Shown here piece after piece: positions 32,801 through 43,200 of a stretch of DNA of 64,000 nucleotides. Numbering within the stretch: the first letter of the stretch is position 1; every line of letters begins with the position of its first letter. Made by a program: the position numbers and the translations under genes. Source of the DNA: Paenibacillus lignilyticus (GTDB lineage: Bacteria > Bacillota > Bacilli > Paenibacillales > Paenibacillaceae). The stretch spans positions 496,001-560,000 of the forward strand of contig NZ_JAGKSP010000002.1 of the NCBI RefSeq assembly GCF_017942085.1. The letters are read 5' to 3'. Below the pieces are notes generated by a model, which was given only the letters and a program-made list of their open reading frames with translations, made no database searches and had not been told where the DNA came from.

Positions 32801-35800
32801 GGCGGTAGTCGCCGTGCCTTGGGCGCTGTCCCAGCCCAGCTCGGAAATCCACACCTCGGCGTTGGGATAATACAGCGCGCGAAGATTCATGACCCACTTC
32901 ATGCCGTACTCAAGGGGAACGTCCTGGTTCCACGTCTGGTTGGTCCACTGGTCTTCCTCCGGCGCCACGCCGCCGATCGCCCTGCCGTTCGCGACGTCTT
33001 TGGAGTCGGGGGTGTAGTGGTGCACGTTCAGTACGTCTACCGGGAACTGCTCGAACCTGTACAGGAAGTTTTCCGGTTCCTCGGGATTTTCCTCTCCCAA
33101 CAGGGCTTCCTCTCTGGTGTAGGGCTTGTTCTTCTCGGTATCGTGTTTCCTGAAGTACGAACTCCCCTCGAAGACATAGTTGATATCCAGGTAATCGTCC
33201 GCGGTTCTGTAGGTCAGGAACCACTCTGTCATCTCTTCCAGGAACTTGAGGTCGAGGCCGCCCACGCCCGCTATGGACAGCTTGGCATTGGGGTCGGCAT
33301 TCTTGATGCCCACGCCGGAGTAAGGCTTTCCGGTGGCTTCTTCGGTGTAGATGTAATTCCCGCTCCGGGACTTAACATCGATGTCCGTATCGTGTATCCA
33401 CGACTTCATGGCGTTCATATGGCCGTCGTAGTCCGCGCTGGTCATCGCCGCGAACTCATAGCCGCTCACGCCCTTGAGGTTCAATTCGTTGCCGTTCTCA
33501 TAGGTCTCGATCAGGTTCAACCCGATTTCCTTGGAGGTGCCGGGGGCGACGTGCACCAGATCCGGATCGATGGTGCCGCCCTCTTCCGTGCTCTTGGCGC
33601 TACCGTATCTAGCCGCATGCTGCCATAAGCTCATGGCGTGGCCCAGATAGGAATCGGGATTCTCTCTGTCCCCATCGCCCTGGTAATTGGGCATGTTGTA
33701 CGCGGGATCCGTTCTTTCCGCGTCTCCGACATGCAGGTTCTGCAGGCACAGATATACCAATGCGCCGGCGGCCTTCATATTTCTGTAGAAAGCGTCAAAA
33801 GCGCCCCAGGTGTTGACGAACGCGACCATCGGCTTTTCCGGATCGTCGATCATACGCGGATCGTTGTCGCCGGCGCCCGAGTCGTTTCCGACCATATATT
33901 CCGTCCAGGCCCAAGTATGGTATTCCCTCGTCGTTCCGCTGACCGGTACGACGTTGCCACCAAGGTCGGGGTCATTAAAGAAGCTGTTGGTGCCGACAAA
34001 CGTACCGAAGTCAATGTTGAATTCGGGTACCGTCTGAGGTTCTTTGTCCCAGTCTATAGGGACGATATCCCTTTTGCCGGTATCCACGATCAACGGTTCA
34101 AGCGGCAAGCCGAGAATAACAAACTCGGAAAGGTTGACGTCGCGGTCGACCGTAATCGTATCGTCCGCGAAATTAACGTATTTGTACGTACCTCCGCTCA
34201 GCTTTTCGATTTTGAGTTTCGAGGCGTTCTTAATCTCATCGTAGTTGTAGCCTCCGCCGAAGCCGGCGGGGCTGGCGAGGTCCATTCGCACCCAGCTGTC
34301 GTCGTTGTTCATCGCGTAGGTGAACAGCTCCACATAATGGTCCCCCACATAGGCGGACACCTTGACAGAACCGCCGGCGACCTGCCACTCGCTGGTCTGA
34401 TCCGCTATGGCGTCTGATGTGGGGCCGTACTCCGCGCCGTCAAAGAACCAGATTTCCTGAAGCGTATGCTTCTGATTGAGTGCGATCTCTAGCTTGTTGC
34501 TGCCGCCCTCGCCCGTTCTCCATACGCTGTCGTTGGTCGGAAGCGCTTTCTCTTCGTCGCTGAGCACGGGCCGGTAGCCGGACGGACTCGCTGCGCTGAT
34601 CTGCTCAATCGTCGTGAAGTCCTTGTAGTTCTCGTATCCGTCGAACAGCAGGTAAGGCGATCCGTCGCCTTCAGCCTTGCCGTCGTTGCCCAGCCAAGAC
34701 CTCTGCACCGCCGCCACCTTGCTGCGGGTGATGGGCTTGCCGACCATGACGAAGCTCGAAAGGTTTACGTCCGTATCGAAGTTTCTGTATACGTCGGCGC
34801 CTTCCCACCAGTGGTATTTATCCTCGCTCACCTTCTCGATTTTGATTTTCGAGACTCTCTTGATTTCATCGTACGTGAGGCTGGTATGGTTGGCGAAATC
34901 GCTGAGATCGCTGAGGTCTACCTGCACCCAGCTGTCATCGTTGTTCATATCATAGGAAAACAGCAGCTCATACCTCTGCGCGTCTTCCAGATAGCCGTAG
35001 ACATTGATAGATCCGCCGATGACCTCCCACTTGCTGCCCACGCCATCAGGATCGTTCGGGACGTCGGGAACAGGGTTAGCCGGATCCGTAAAGTTCCAAT
35101 ATGCCGATGGGCGGTACGCTCCGCCGTCAAAGAACCAGATCTCCTCAAGATCATGCCGCTGTTTAAGCTCGATCTCGAGGACTCTGTTCGTGTCCCATGC
35201 TCCTCCGGCTCCCGATCTCCAGACCTTGTCGGTATTGCCGTTCGGGATCAGCTTGTCCTCTTGGGTAAGTATGGGCCAATAGCCGGACGGACTCGCTGCG
35301 CTGATCTGCTCAAAGGTCGTGAAGTCCTTATAGGTCTCGTATCCGCGGAACAGCAGATACGGGTTGCCCGGGGTCGTATCCTGACCTTTTTCGCCCAGCC
35401 AGGATCTGTCCACGCCTACGATCTCCGTGTCGCCAATGGTAATCCATCCGTCGTCGGCGACAGCGTTCGCCACCTTAACGGTCAGAGGGCCGGACTGGGA
35501 GATCAGGCCGCCTTTTTTGTCCTGCGCTTTGCTTATTAGCGTGTATTCACCCGGCTCGTTATATGCGGCATTAAATGTAAAGGTTTGAGAATTGCCTTTC
35601 TTGATCTGTTTGATGGCCCAGGTGTTCTCTCCCGCGACAATGCTGATATTGTTGTACGTTCCCTTGCTGCCGTTATTGGAAGCGGTGACCGTATAGGTTA
35701 CCGTTTCGCCCGGTTCCACGGATGTTTTATCCGCAGTCACGGATACGTCGATCCCCGCCGCGGTGCCCGCAAAAGCCGGAATCGGGATGCTCGTCAACAT

Positions 35801-35845
35801 CATGACTACAATAATCATAACTGCCAATAGCCTTCGTTTCATCAT
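29879..35845 (-). CDS. Large secreted modular protein with putative TIM-barrel glycoside hydrolase core
   Basis: This 1988-residue protein has a clear signal peptide (MMKRRLL... to PAFA). It continues with a CARDB-like beta domain (~30-130), two repeated discoidin-like modules (~140-375 and ~380-590, sharing WLGxxG, FTTxEQISAASPSGYxP and LxEIWFFDG), and a central region (~600-1230). The centre resembles a clan-A glycoside hydrolase: TYENGNE (Glu787) and VWISELGWDS (Glu1002) look like acid/base and nucleophile, though this is inferred. Next come Big/InlB-like repeats (GGSVTADKATAAEGETFTL) and three related LamG/concanavalin-like modules (~1395-1560, 1645-1820, 1825-1988) containing LYxLP/YQFP, YTLEYDF and WHHFK. 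ATG 35845 follows AAGGGGG. It has no SLH, LPXTG or other anchor, so it should be released or held by glycan binding. It is probably an extracellular polysaccharide-degrading enzyme feeding the locus downstream. Confidence 0.72.
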   Translation of the reverse strand: MMKRRLLAVMIIVVMMLTSIPIPAFAGTAAGIDVSVTADKTSVEPGETVTYTVTASNNGSKGTYNNISIVAGENTWAIKQIKKGNSQTFTFNAAYNEPGEYTLISKAQDKKGGLISQSGPLTVKVANAVADDGWITIGDTEIVGVDRSWLGEKGQDTTPGNPYLLFRGYETYKDFTTFEQISAASPSGYWPILTQEDKLIPNGNTDKVWRSGAGGAWDTNRVLEIELKQRHDLEEIWFFDGGAYRPSAYWNFTDPANPVPDVPNDPDGVGSKWEVIGGSINVYGYLEDAQRYELLFSYDMNNDDSWVQVDLSDLSDFANHTSLTYDEIKRVSKIKIEKVSEDKYHWWEGADVYRNFDTDVNLSSFVMVGKPITRSKVAAVQRSWLGNDGKAEGDGSPYLLFDGYENYKDFTTIEQISAASPSGYRPVLSDEEKALPTNDSVWRTGEGGSNKLEIALNQKHTLQEIWFFDGAEYGPTSDAIADQTSEWQVAGGSVKVSAYVGDHYVELFTYAMNNDDSWVRMDLASPAGFGGGYNYDEIKNASKLKIEKLSGGTYKYVNFADDTITVDRDVNLSEFVILGLPLEPLIVDTGKRDIVPIDWDKEPQTVPEFNIDFGTFVGTNSFFNDPDLGGNVVPVSGTTREYHTWAWTEYMVGNDSGAGDNDPRMIDDPEKPMVAFVNTWGAFDAFYRNMKAAGALVYLCLQNLHVGDAERTDPAYNMPNYQGDGDRENPDSYLGHAMSLWQHAARYGSAKSTEEGGTIDPDLVHVAPGTSKEIGLNLIETYENGNELNLKGVSGYEFAAMTSADYDGHMNAMKSWIHDTDIDVKSRSGNYIYTEEATGKPYSGVGIKNADPNAKLSIAGVGGLDLKFLEEMTEWFLTYRTADDYLDINYVFEGSSYFRKHDTEKNKPYTREEALLGEENPEEPENFLYRFEQFPVDVLNVHHYTPDSKDVANGRAIGGVAPEEDQWTNQTWNQDVPLEYGMKWVMNLRALYYPNAEVWISELGWDSAQGTATTAKANQTYYPGVNAELELNPALYPSFAGKDNPATLQNVVGGFEIQGRWMVREFLLLASWGVDRAQQFMLRGSGTGTAGKFNTSGYLDTQNVLGEGPNAKKPAWYYVTAMRNWLGDMRFEKEVETPTYTKKVEPWDTSGNAFSNNNTTPENALNVLQFGFEDENAGKVEQDKNNGKGYALWLGTSKGDVDGNFVDYELDLSALPMDDIEDVKLVELVRNSETGSSTSIKSQLSDGKVTVRVTEKPVFVMVTTGDNPEPAAHNVTIGQMENGNVTSDKAQAIEGELVTLTVAPEPEYKMQLGSLKINGSAAGLTSLGNNKYLFAMPGEDAAVTVSFVEIVADDGYAVLYDENFDARDSVGGGAWAGDRAAIVARPQGDEGNKAVGITQGAGNNLYQLPGISFESGVDYTLEYDFRGDSGIDGTSFYFNDSQRLFDGDAPVDGMMNVRSASTWSAKTYTQNEWHHFKLQFRHDGVKWSFTLYIDNVLMANGPVANATAIGSQTVKLKNGYLSDEGGKAYYDNFLLYRGQQEGVKTPHGITVPGAITGGSVTADKATAAEGETFTLTIAPDDGYALSWLKINNVEQTITGGSHVFLMPDEDAVVTAAFEEHEVPFAVLYEENYDSRNAPGEVLGWAGTGSAIVAAPGGAGGKALEITQTDGNSLYQFPAIAFEPGIDYTLEYDFRGSGTSTGNALYLGWSERFYDSDGGSDSSKLHLRMWQSWLTKPYTKDEWHHFKAEFNHNGAKWSVRLFLDGALVDENDVNGAVSLNQQLMLKVGGAGGKNYFDNVELYQGEKPVTVLLEENFDSRSAPGEVIGWAGTGSAIVAAPGGVGGKALEITQTDGNSMYQFPAFTLGPNVSYTLEYDFMGSGLTTGNALYLGWSARFYDSDGPAQGSDLNLRPWNTWGNAYYTKDAWHHFKVAFTHNGTKWNFTLYLDNVSVAAGPCDANVTGSVQLMLKVGATAAGGTGYFDNIVLYHD

Positions 35846-36098
35846 TGTTCCCCCTTATTGAAATGGTGGTCCCAAGTGTGTCGGACAAAGTGCTCTTGTT
35901 CCAAGTGGATGAACTGTAGATCCGGGCCGGAAACCTGCGAATATCCCTCCTTCCTCGCTCTCGATGACGAGCCCGATGCGTATAAGGTAACACACTCTAT
36001 TGATGGTATATATTGTATTTCATTGCCTTTCGTTTACTTTTAATAGCTTTACGGAAATTAGAGGCATAACCATCTGCGGCCTGATTTTATATAAAAAA

Positions 36099-36122
36099 AG
36101 AAGCCGGCGTTTACCGACTTCT
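36099..36122 (-). terminator. Intrinsic terminator of the prenyl-synthase-like gene
   Basis: AGAAGCCGG pairs with CCGACTTCT (one mismatch). On the minus strand it is followed by TTTTTTTAT. It begins 24 bp after the stop at 36146. Confidence 0.75.
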
Positions 36123-36145
36123 CATGCGATCGCTATTTCGTTCTA

Positions 36146-36979
36146 TTAACCAGTCACACGGCTCACGATTTTTAATACTGTATCTCTTGTTAATTTGCTT
36201 CCGCCGGTAGAAATGAGGTTTACTGTAGCATGAGCTAATGCTAAAGGTATTTTACAAAATTTCGACGCCGGACCGTCTTTCAAGTCTGCGACGTAAGAAT
36301 CGGCTTGTTGTAAATTGCGGCGCGTATACTGTTGCATCTCCTTGAATCCCCAACCATCGGGAAAGAAGTCCACCCCACGTTTAATATCCTCCGATCTATT
36401 TCGGAGAATATTTACGGCCTGCAGTCCTCGCCCGAAAGCAACCGCCTTCGTTAAATCGGATTGAGTACCGTCATGCCATAACCAAAGTTCTGAAAGCATT
36501 TCTCCAACCATACCGGCCACGCTATAAGTGTAACGATCCAAATCCTCTTCCGATTGAATATTCCACCCGTTCTGAACCCATTCGGACATTTGTAAAGCCA
36601 TCTTTGCGATATAACGATTTACGATGGGTGCTCCTGAGGAAGGACATAGAGCCACCCACTCATCGAGTTGCATCGTAACTGCTGGTAATACTGCCCGATA
36701 CGGCGATAATAATTTTCGTATGGCTTCAGTAATATGTGCGGTTTGGAATGCATCGTGTACTCCAAGTAATAGTTCCACTTTCAATTTGTCGGAGAGTTCT
36801 TCGTGATCCTCTATTTCATCTATTGCCCGCATACACAGATAAGCAGATGTCACAGCCTCCTTCAACCCAAACTCCATGTGGCTTATGGGAATGTAAAAAG
36901 TGCGGCTCGTTTTTTTCAACATGGTCATTGCATCATTCAAGACATCGTTATTAATGATAATTCCCTCCAAGCATTGCAT
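36146..36979 (-). CDS. Squalene/phytoene synthase family protein (YisP-like)
   Basis: A 277-residue all-alpha isoprenoid synthase-fold protein. SRTFYIPI (25-32) and the first Asp-rich motif RAIDEIEDH (Asp54, Asp58) match squalene/phytoene synthases, which join two prenyl diphosphates head to head. The second motif reads ILRNRSEDIKRG around residue 193, where the usual first Asp (RDxxED) is Asn. This may mean loss of full synthase activity, as proposed for Bacillus YisP, which acts as a farnesyl-diphosphate phosphatase supporting membrane microdomains; that comparison is from memory. ATG 36979 lacks a clear ribosome site, and GGAGGG lies just inside the frame. The true start may therefore be an internal codon such as TTG or ATG within the first 20 residues. 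It stands alone, downstream of the SLH protease. Codon use is less GC-rich than in the polysaccharide locus. Confidence 0.78.
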   Translation of the reverse strand: MQCLEGIIINNDVLNDAMTMLKKTSRTFYIPISHMEFGLKEAVTSAYLCMRAIDEIEDHEELSDKLKVELLLGVHDAFQTAHITEAIRKLLSPYRAVLPAVTMQLDEWVALCPSSGAPIVNRYIAKMALQMSEWVQNGWNIQSEEDLDRYTYSVAGMVGEMLSELWLWHDGTQSDLTKAVAFGRGLQAVNILRNRSEDIKRGVDFFPDGWGFKEMQQYTRRNLQQADSYVADLKDGPASKFCKIPLALAHATVNLISTGGSKLTRDTVLKIVSRVTG

Positions 36980-37063
36980 TAAAGTAACTTATATCATAAT
37001 AACACAATCCTATTATAAAGGTTGCGGAGAACGCAGGCGATATGGTAGAAGCAGCAGTATGGT

Positions 37064-37099
37064 AGGAAGAAGCAGGAAGAAGCAGGAAGAAGCAGGAAG
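37064..37099. repeat. Short 10-bp tandem repeat
   Basis: About three and a half copies of AGCAGGAAGA lie in the non-coding gap between the prenyl-synthase-like gene and the SLH protease. The purine-rich run may vary in copy number; no function is evident. Confidence 0.65.
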
Positions 37100-37155
37100 C
37101 TTTAGTAGTGTAGAAGGCATTACTTGTCATCTGCAGCTGAGCATTTTCATGCGCA

Positions 37156-37181
37156 AAAATGCCCCCGAATGAATCGGGGGC
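37156..37181 (-). terminator. Intrinsic terminator of the SLH protease gene
   Basis: GCCCCCGA/TCGGGGGC stem at 37161-37181, followed in the minus direction by ATTTTTG. It is about 50 bp after the stop at 37232. Confidence 0.8.
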
Positions 37182-37231
37182 TTTCGCATACTTGGGAGCT
37201 GTCTTTGAGACAGCCCAAACTTTTCATTTTT

Positions 37232-40200
37232 TTACAATTCCAAACCCAGATCAAGATTTACGTTCAGCGCACGAAGGATCATCGTTACCGACTCAGCGCG
37301 GGATGCCGTGGAATTCGGATCAAATTTACCGTCTCCCTTACCGCCGATAATTCCCGCATTGGCCAATTGGTTGATAGGCTCTTCTGCCCAGCTTCCTTCA
37401 ATGTCATGGAACTTCGATGCGCCTGTTACAGGGCTGAGGTTCATCACCTTCGAAAGAATAGCAACAATTTCTGCACGGGAAATCTCGTTGTTCGGCTTAA
37501 AGCTTCCGTCAGCGTAACCGTTAATGATGCCGTTAGATTTCAGAGCTGCAATTGCGCTTGCCGCCCAATTTCCTTCCGCATCCGCAAAGTTATCAGAACC
37601 TTTGGCCGTGATGCCTAGAGCCTTTACAAGCATAGTTGCGAATTCTGCGCGTGTGACAGAAGCATTAGGATGGAACGTACCGTCCGTATAACCGGATACG
37701 AAGCCGATCTGCGTAGCCAATGCTACAGCGTTCGCGCTCCAGCTTGTAGGAGCTTCGTCAGTGAATGTGATCGCAGGAGCGGTTGCAAGATTGGTTTTGA
37801 TTGCTTCTACGAGTTTTGCCACATCGACAATGTCAGCCTTCAATACCGGTTTTTCCGGCGTTGGTTCTGGTTTTGTTTCTGGTTTTGTTTCCGGTTCCGA
37901 TTCCGATGGAGTTTCGCCTCCACCGCCTGTGTTACTGTTAACTGGAATGTAAGTCCATTTTGCGAATAAAGTAGTATCCGCTGTTACTGTATCCGTTGCA
38001 AAATCCCATGGAAGTGTACCTTCAGCATCCTGATACCAACCAGTGAAAGTATAACCGTCTTTTGTCGGCGCTGTTGGTTCAGTAACTGTAGTGTTATATT
38101 CCACTGGAATACTTGCCACTTCACTGCCACCCTGGCTGTCAAAGCTAACATTGTAGCTATTGGTTAGCCATTTCACGTATAACGTTGTATCTGCTGTTAC
38201 TATATTCGTTGCAAAGTCCCATGGAAGTGTACCCGCAGCATCCTGATACCAACCTCCGAACGTATAACCCTCTCTCGCCGGAGTTGTTGGCTCTGTGATA
38301 ACAGTGTTGTAATCTACTGCCAGAGTATCAACTAAACCTCCGTCTTGTGTATCGATTGTCACGTTGAATTTATGGAGCGTCCATGTTCCATAAAGCGTAC
38401 GATCCGAATAGATGGAGCTTGTGAAATCCCAAGGATTAGCAAGAGCCTCATCTGCGTACCACACCAAATCATAACCGTAAACTTCCGGTTGCGTGATTCT
38501 GCGGGATACGATTTGATCTTGGACTCCGCCAAACGGAACATCGGCCGGAAGTACGAAATGTACTTGATATCCGTTAATGACTTCTTGGATAAGTGAAACA
38601 TCGGCATAACCGGCAGCGCTGATCGTGATACTGAAAGCTGCTGCTTTCGTGAAGAGACTCTTATCCAACGTGATCGTACCTGCAGCAGGATCTACTCTAT
38701 AAGTCGAGCTATCTACAGGAGTACCACCAACAATGATGCTTGTAATTGCGTTTGCCCAATCCGAGTCGCTGAATTCAAGGGTAATGTCGTTACCCACGGC
38801 GTTATCCCAATCATCCGGTGAAACAATCGATGTGGCTAAAGCATATTTGGCATACAGAGTCATTGGTTTCGTCACAATACTTGCAAAATCAAATGGCATT
38901 GTTAAGTCTTGATCCGCATACCAACCGGCAAACCTATACTCGACCTTGATCGGATCAACCGGTCTTGTTACGCTTCTTGTTACAATTTGAGGTGCGATGG
39001 GATCACCGCCATTGGACTCGAAGTTTACCAAATAACCGATAACTTGATCCGTAACGATTGCATCTGCATAACCTTCCGATTGAATCACTACATTCACCTT
39101 TTGCCCAGCTGTAAACAGGGAATGGTTAAGCGTGATTGCATCGGCGGAGATCGTGTAGTCTGTATCACGAACCAATACTTTAGAACCGATCATAACTTTA
39201 CTAATATTGCTCTTCCATAATCCGTCATCGGTGAAATGCAGACTAATATCGCTGCCGACCGTGTTCCCAAAGACTTGTTTAAGAACTGTTGGCGGCGTTT
39301 TCGTCCAGCTTAGATATAACACGGCATTATCTGTCAGTGCTGCATTGCCGTTAAACGTATTCCCGATTGAGCTTGCTGCATCCAGATAAAGCAATGGACT
39401 TACAGAAAGACCTCCATTGGTTACATGTAATAATGGGCCTGATGTAACGTTCCCCGTAACGGCGTCAACTACTGTTGTCATATTAGGGATGCTGGCTTTG
39501 CCGTTTACAAGTGTATCCCAGAAGTAGGTGTCATTAGGACTCTTTAACGCACCGCCGTTAAGGTCAATATGACGTCTATAACCCAGCTTGACATCATTGA
39601 TCAACAAAGTCGTCGTACCGTCGATTGCTGTAACCTTCAGCTGGTAACCGCTATACGGACTTCCGCCAAGGAGACTTGGCGCTTCGCTAAACGCAAACTT
39701 TTGACCCAGACTTGTTTGTCCAGCTAGAGCCGCTGCTGCTGCTGTTGCAGTCGTAAAGGTCAGCTTGCCAGCAGTACCATTCGTTACAAAGTCATACGTG
39801 CTTCGATCTAGCGTATACGTTGTAAGTGTCGATTCAGTTGCGCCATCACTCTTGATCTTGTAGAAGGAGGCTTCAATTTTTTGAATACTCGCCTTGCTCG
39901 TTAGCCAAGGAATATTAGCAGCATAATCCGCAATGCCAATATCCAGATTCCCTTCGCCAAGCACCCAACCTCTCCCGCTGACGGCGCCATTCGTCCCGTC
40001 GAACTTTAGGCCATCTTGCTTCGCTTTATCAACAAGAGCATAGTTTTGAGTGAAATTCATTTGCCATTTGCCATAAAGGGTAATGTCCGAGCTAATATTG
40101 CTGCCTGCATCCCAGTTCTTCGTAAGTGCCGGATCGCTATACCAGCCCATAAAGTTATATCCGGGTCTTGTTGTTGAAGGATTTTTCAACGTTGAGTTTG

Positions 40201-43200
40201 ATACAAGGTTAGTTCCGTTTCTGCTCTTCGCAGGATTAATTCCAACGGCAATGGGTTGAACCGGAGCTCCGCCCTGACTGTCAAATGTAAGGCCGTATCC
40301 AACGGCTTGCATAGCACCATATATCCCTGACGGATCAGAGCCTACCGTTTTAAGAGGGTAAATTGTACCCGTGGTGGCACCTGTTGAACTGAATTCAAAC
40401 ATATACAGCTGAGGCAAATAATTGGCTCCGCCTGGAGCTATTGCCGAAGCTGCAACGACAGGTGATGCATTGGTCTTAAAGAGATCTGCCTTAAACGTAA
40501 TTTGCCCGGGCTGGCTGATGTCGTAATATTTATGACCGCTGCCATCCAACAAATCGGTGATGTCTATACCGGTTGGGTAGTCTCTTGTTTTCACCACGAC
40601 TTTATTGATACCGCTGCGCCAATCTTCACCACTCGCATCTTCCGTAAATGTAAGTGTTAAATCTTTACCTACATGCGCTTTGGCCGGATCGGTGACTAAC
40701 GGAATCGTAGGCGTCGGAATCGGTGCAGCGCCAATCGAGAAGCTAGTCGTTACATCTGTATACCCTGCGGCCTGGATTTTGACAGCATAATTACCGGCTG
40801 CTGGGAAGAGTGAACCTGGTAAAGTAATCTTAGACGGCACAAAAGTCAAACCCTTAATTGGATCGAAATAATTGTACCCTGCAGTGATTATTACTTTATC
40901 GGTTACGTCTATTGAACCTAGAAGGATCTTCGTAATGCTGGTTCTCCAAATAACGTCATCCAGAAATACACTGTTATTGGGTATTAATGTTATGGTCGCA
41001 CCACTTTGCAAGTCACTTAACTTTGGAAGTGTCGTAACTGACGTTGTTTGCAGTGGACCTGCGAAACCGAGTTTAGCCATTACTTCTTTCATGCCGTCTC
41101 CAGCGTTTAAGTCAATGCTACCCCCATACAGCTTTGAAATGGTAGCAGCTTGTTCCACCAAAAGCTGCGGAGTAGGGGCAGTAGGGATTACACCGAAATC
41201 AACTGCATTCTGATTCACTTGACCAAAGTTTTTGAAGATGAAATAGAAGTCATAATAGTCGATTGCAGCACTGGAAGATAACGGATTTTTCCAGGAAACA
41301 TCAAAATTTCTATTGTTATTTAGGAAATTCATTTTAGATGTTTGATTTACTTTTACTGGGTTATTTGCAGCGATCAGGTCTTTGTAGTTTAAATACGTCT
41401 GGATTTCTGCAATGAGATCCTTCATGTCAATCACATTATCGCCATTAACATCTCCGGCTAATAATGAAGGCGTTTGACTAGAAGGGATATCCTTGTATTC
41501 TCCCGTTAGATAACCATACTTTGTTGAAGCAACTACAGGGGTTTTAAGGTATCCCTTAAAATGTCCCGGCATGGAAAGCTCGACGGAGTATGGTTTATCA
41601 CTTACATCCATTGTAACGGCATAAGTACCGGTCATATTACCCAAATATTGAATTGCATTGTTTGTGGATGTAGGATTATCGGTTACATACGATTTGCCAT
41701 CTTGACTGGTAACCTTCACCTTTGCGCCTGAATCGGTCGTAATGTTTGTGAACTGTCCGCTAAGCGTATTCTGTCTGAACGATTCAGCAAACAAACCGCC
41801 TGTAATCATAGCTTGAGTCTGTCGCAAATAAGGTACATTTGTTGTGAAAGCCGGAACCCTCGACTCTGTACCTGACATCGTAAAGAATGTATTGTAGACG
41901 TTGAATTTCCATGGGCCAGAAATCGGGCCAGCGTTTGTATACGTTGCATCCAAATCTACGATGTTCATATCCCGATCAAGGGCGCCAGCGTCACTAATTC
42001 CTGATATCGTAACGTCAGTGGTCAGACCCGCATATTGTGAATGTCTATACGGCTGGCTTACTGTTAATCCAACAGTTGAAGGGTCAATACCTTTGCTGCT
42101 TAAATAGTTTTTATATTCATCTGTAAGTTTGATATTGGCAAATGAATAAAGATTACTATTTAACATAAAATTACCGCCTGTCATGCCAATACCATGCTTC
42201 AAAGCGATGGTAACCTTGAATGGTTTATTGGCATCCATTACCGTCTTATCCTGATACACAGTATCTGTGTTTCCGGCAGATGTAACCGTTACATAAGGCG
42301 AGCCCTTTTTGATGAAATAATACTGCTGCGAGGTGGAATCCGTATCAGCCGCCCCGGCATAGTCGCTTGGGTAAACCCAGAAGTTAGTGCCTTCTGGCGT
42401 GATGTCCTCTGGAGAAACTCCAAAATGGAAACGACCTTTCGAATCCGTCTTGAAGATTACAGTTGGCCAATAACCATCTTGGTAACCCCATACTGCATTT
42501 AAGCCTTGATCTACCGGCACAGGTGTTCGATTATCCTCTGGACTTCTAACCGAAGTTTCACCATTATTCTTCATAATGTCGATGTTATTATCATATACGG
42601 TACCATAGAAACCTTGAATCTCTTGCCCAGGCTGATAGCCTGTCGGATCGATTTCATAAATCCCCGGCTTTGAATCACTGTCCATGGCGATCGTAGGCGC
42701 TGTCAAATCCACGTACAGCGTATCTTCTGCTCTGTAACGTTTGCCAGCTGTGTCAGTAGCAATCATCTCCACGGAATAAGAGCCTTCCGTAATGATCGCC
42801 GGTTTGGCTGCTATTCCGGACTGATCTAGTGATGATCCGTCATAAGGCTTAGTAAATGGAAGATATGCGCCTCCCAGAAGCATAGGTAGAGGACCATAAA
42901 TGACACCCGGACCTACGCCGCCGATACTCGCAGCATTTTGAACGACACCTAAATATTTACCGTTCTTATCTTTCAATACCAGGTACATGCTGTCCATTGC
43001 ACTATTAACAGAGAAGGAATAGTACGTACCTCCGGATCCGTTTGTATCCGGGTTCCAGTTTCCTGTAATGGAGAAAGGAAGTGTAAATGCTTTTATGTCT
43101 ACACTCATATCGATTCCTTTTTCGGCTACGGTCACCGTAAAGGGAATGCGATAAGACTCCGACGAATCAGCGGCATTAACGAGATGAATATAACCTTCAT

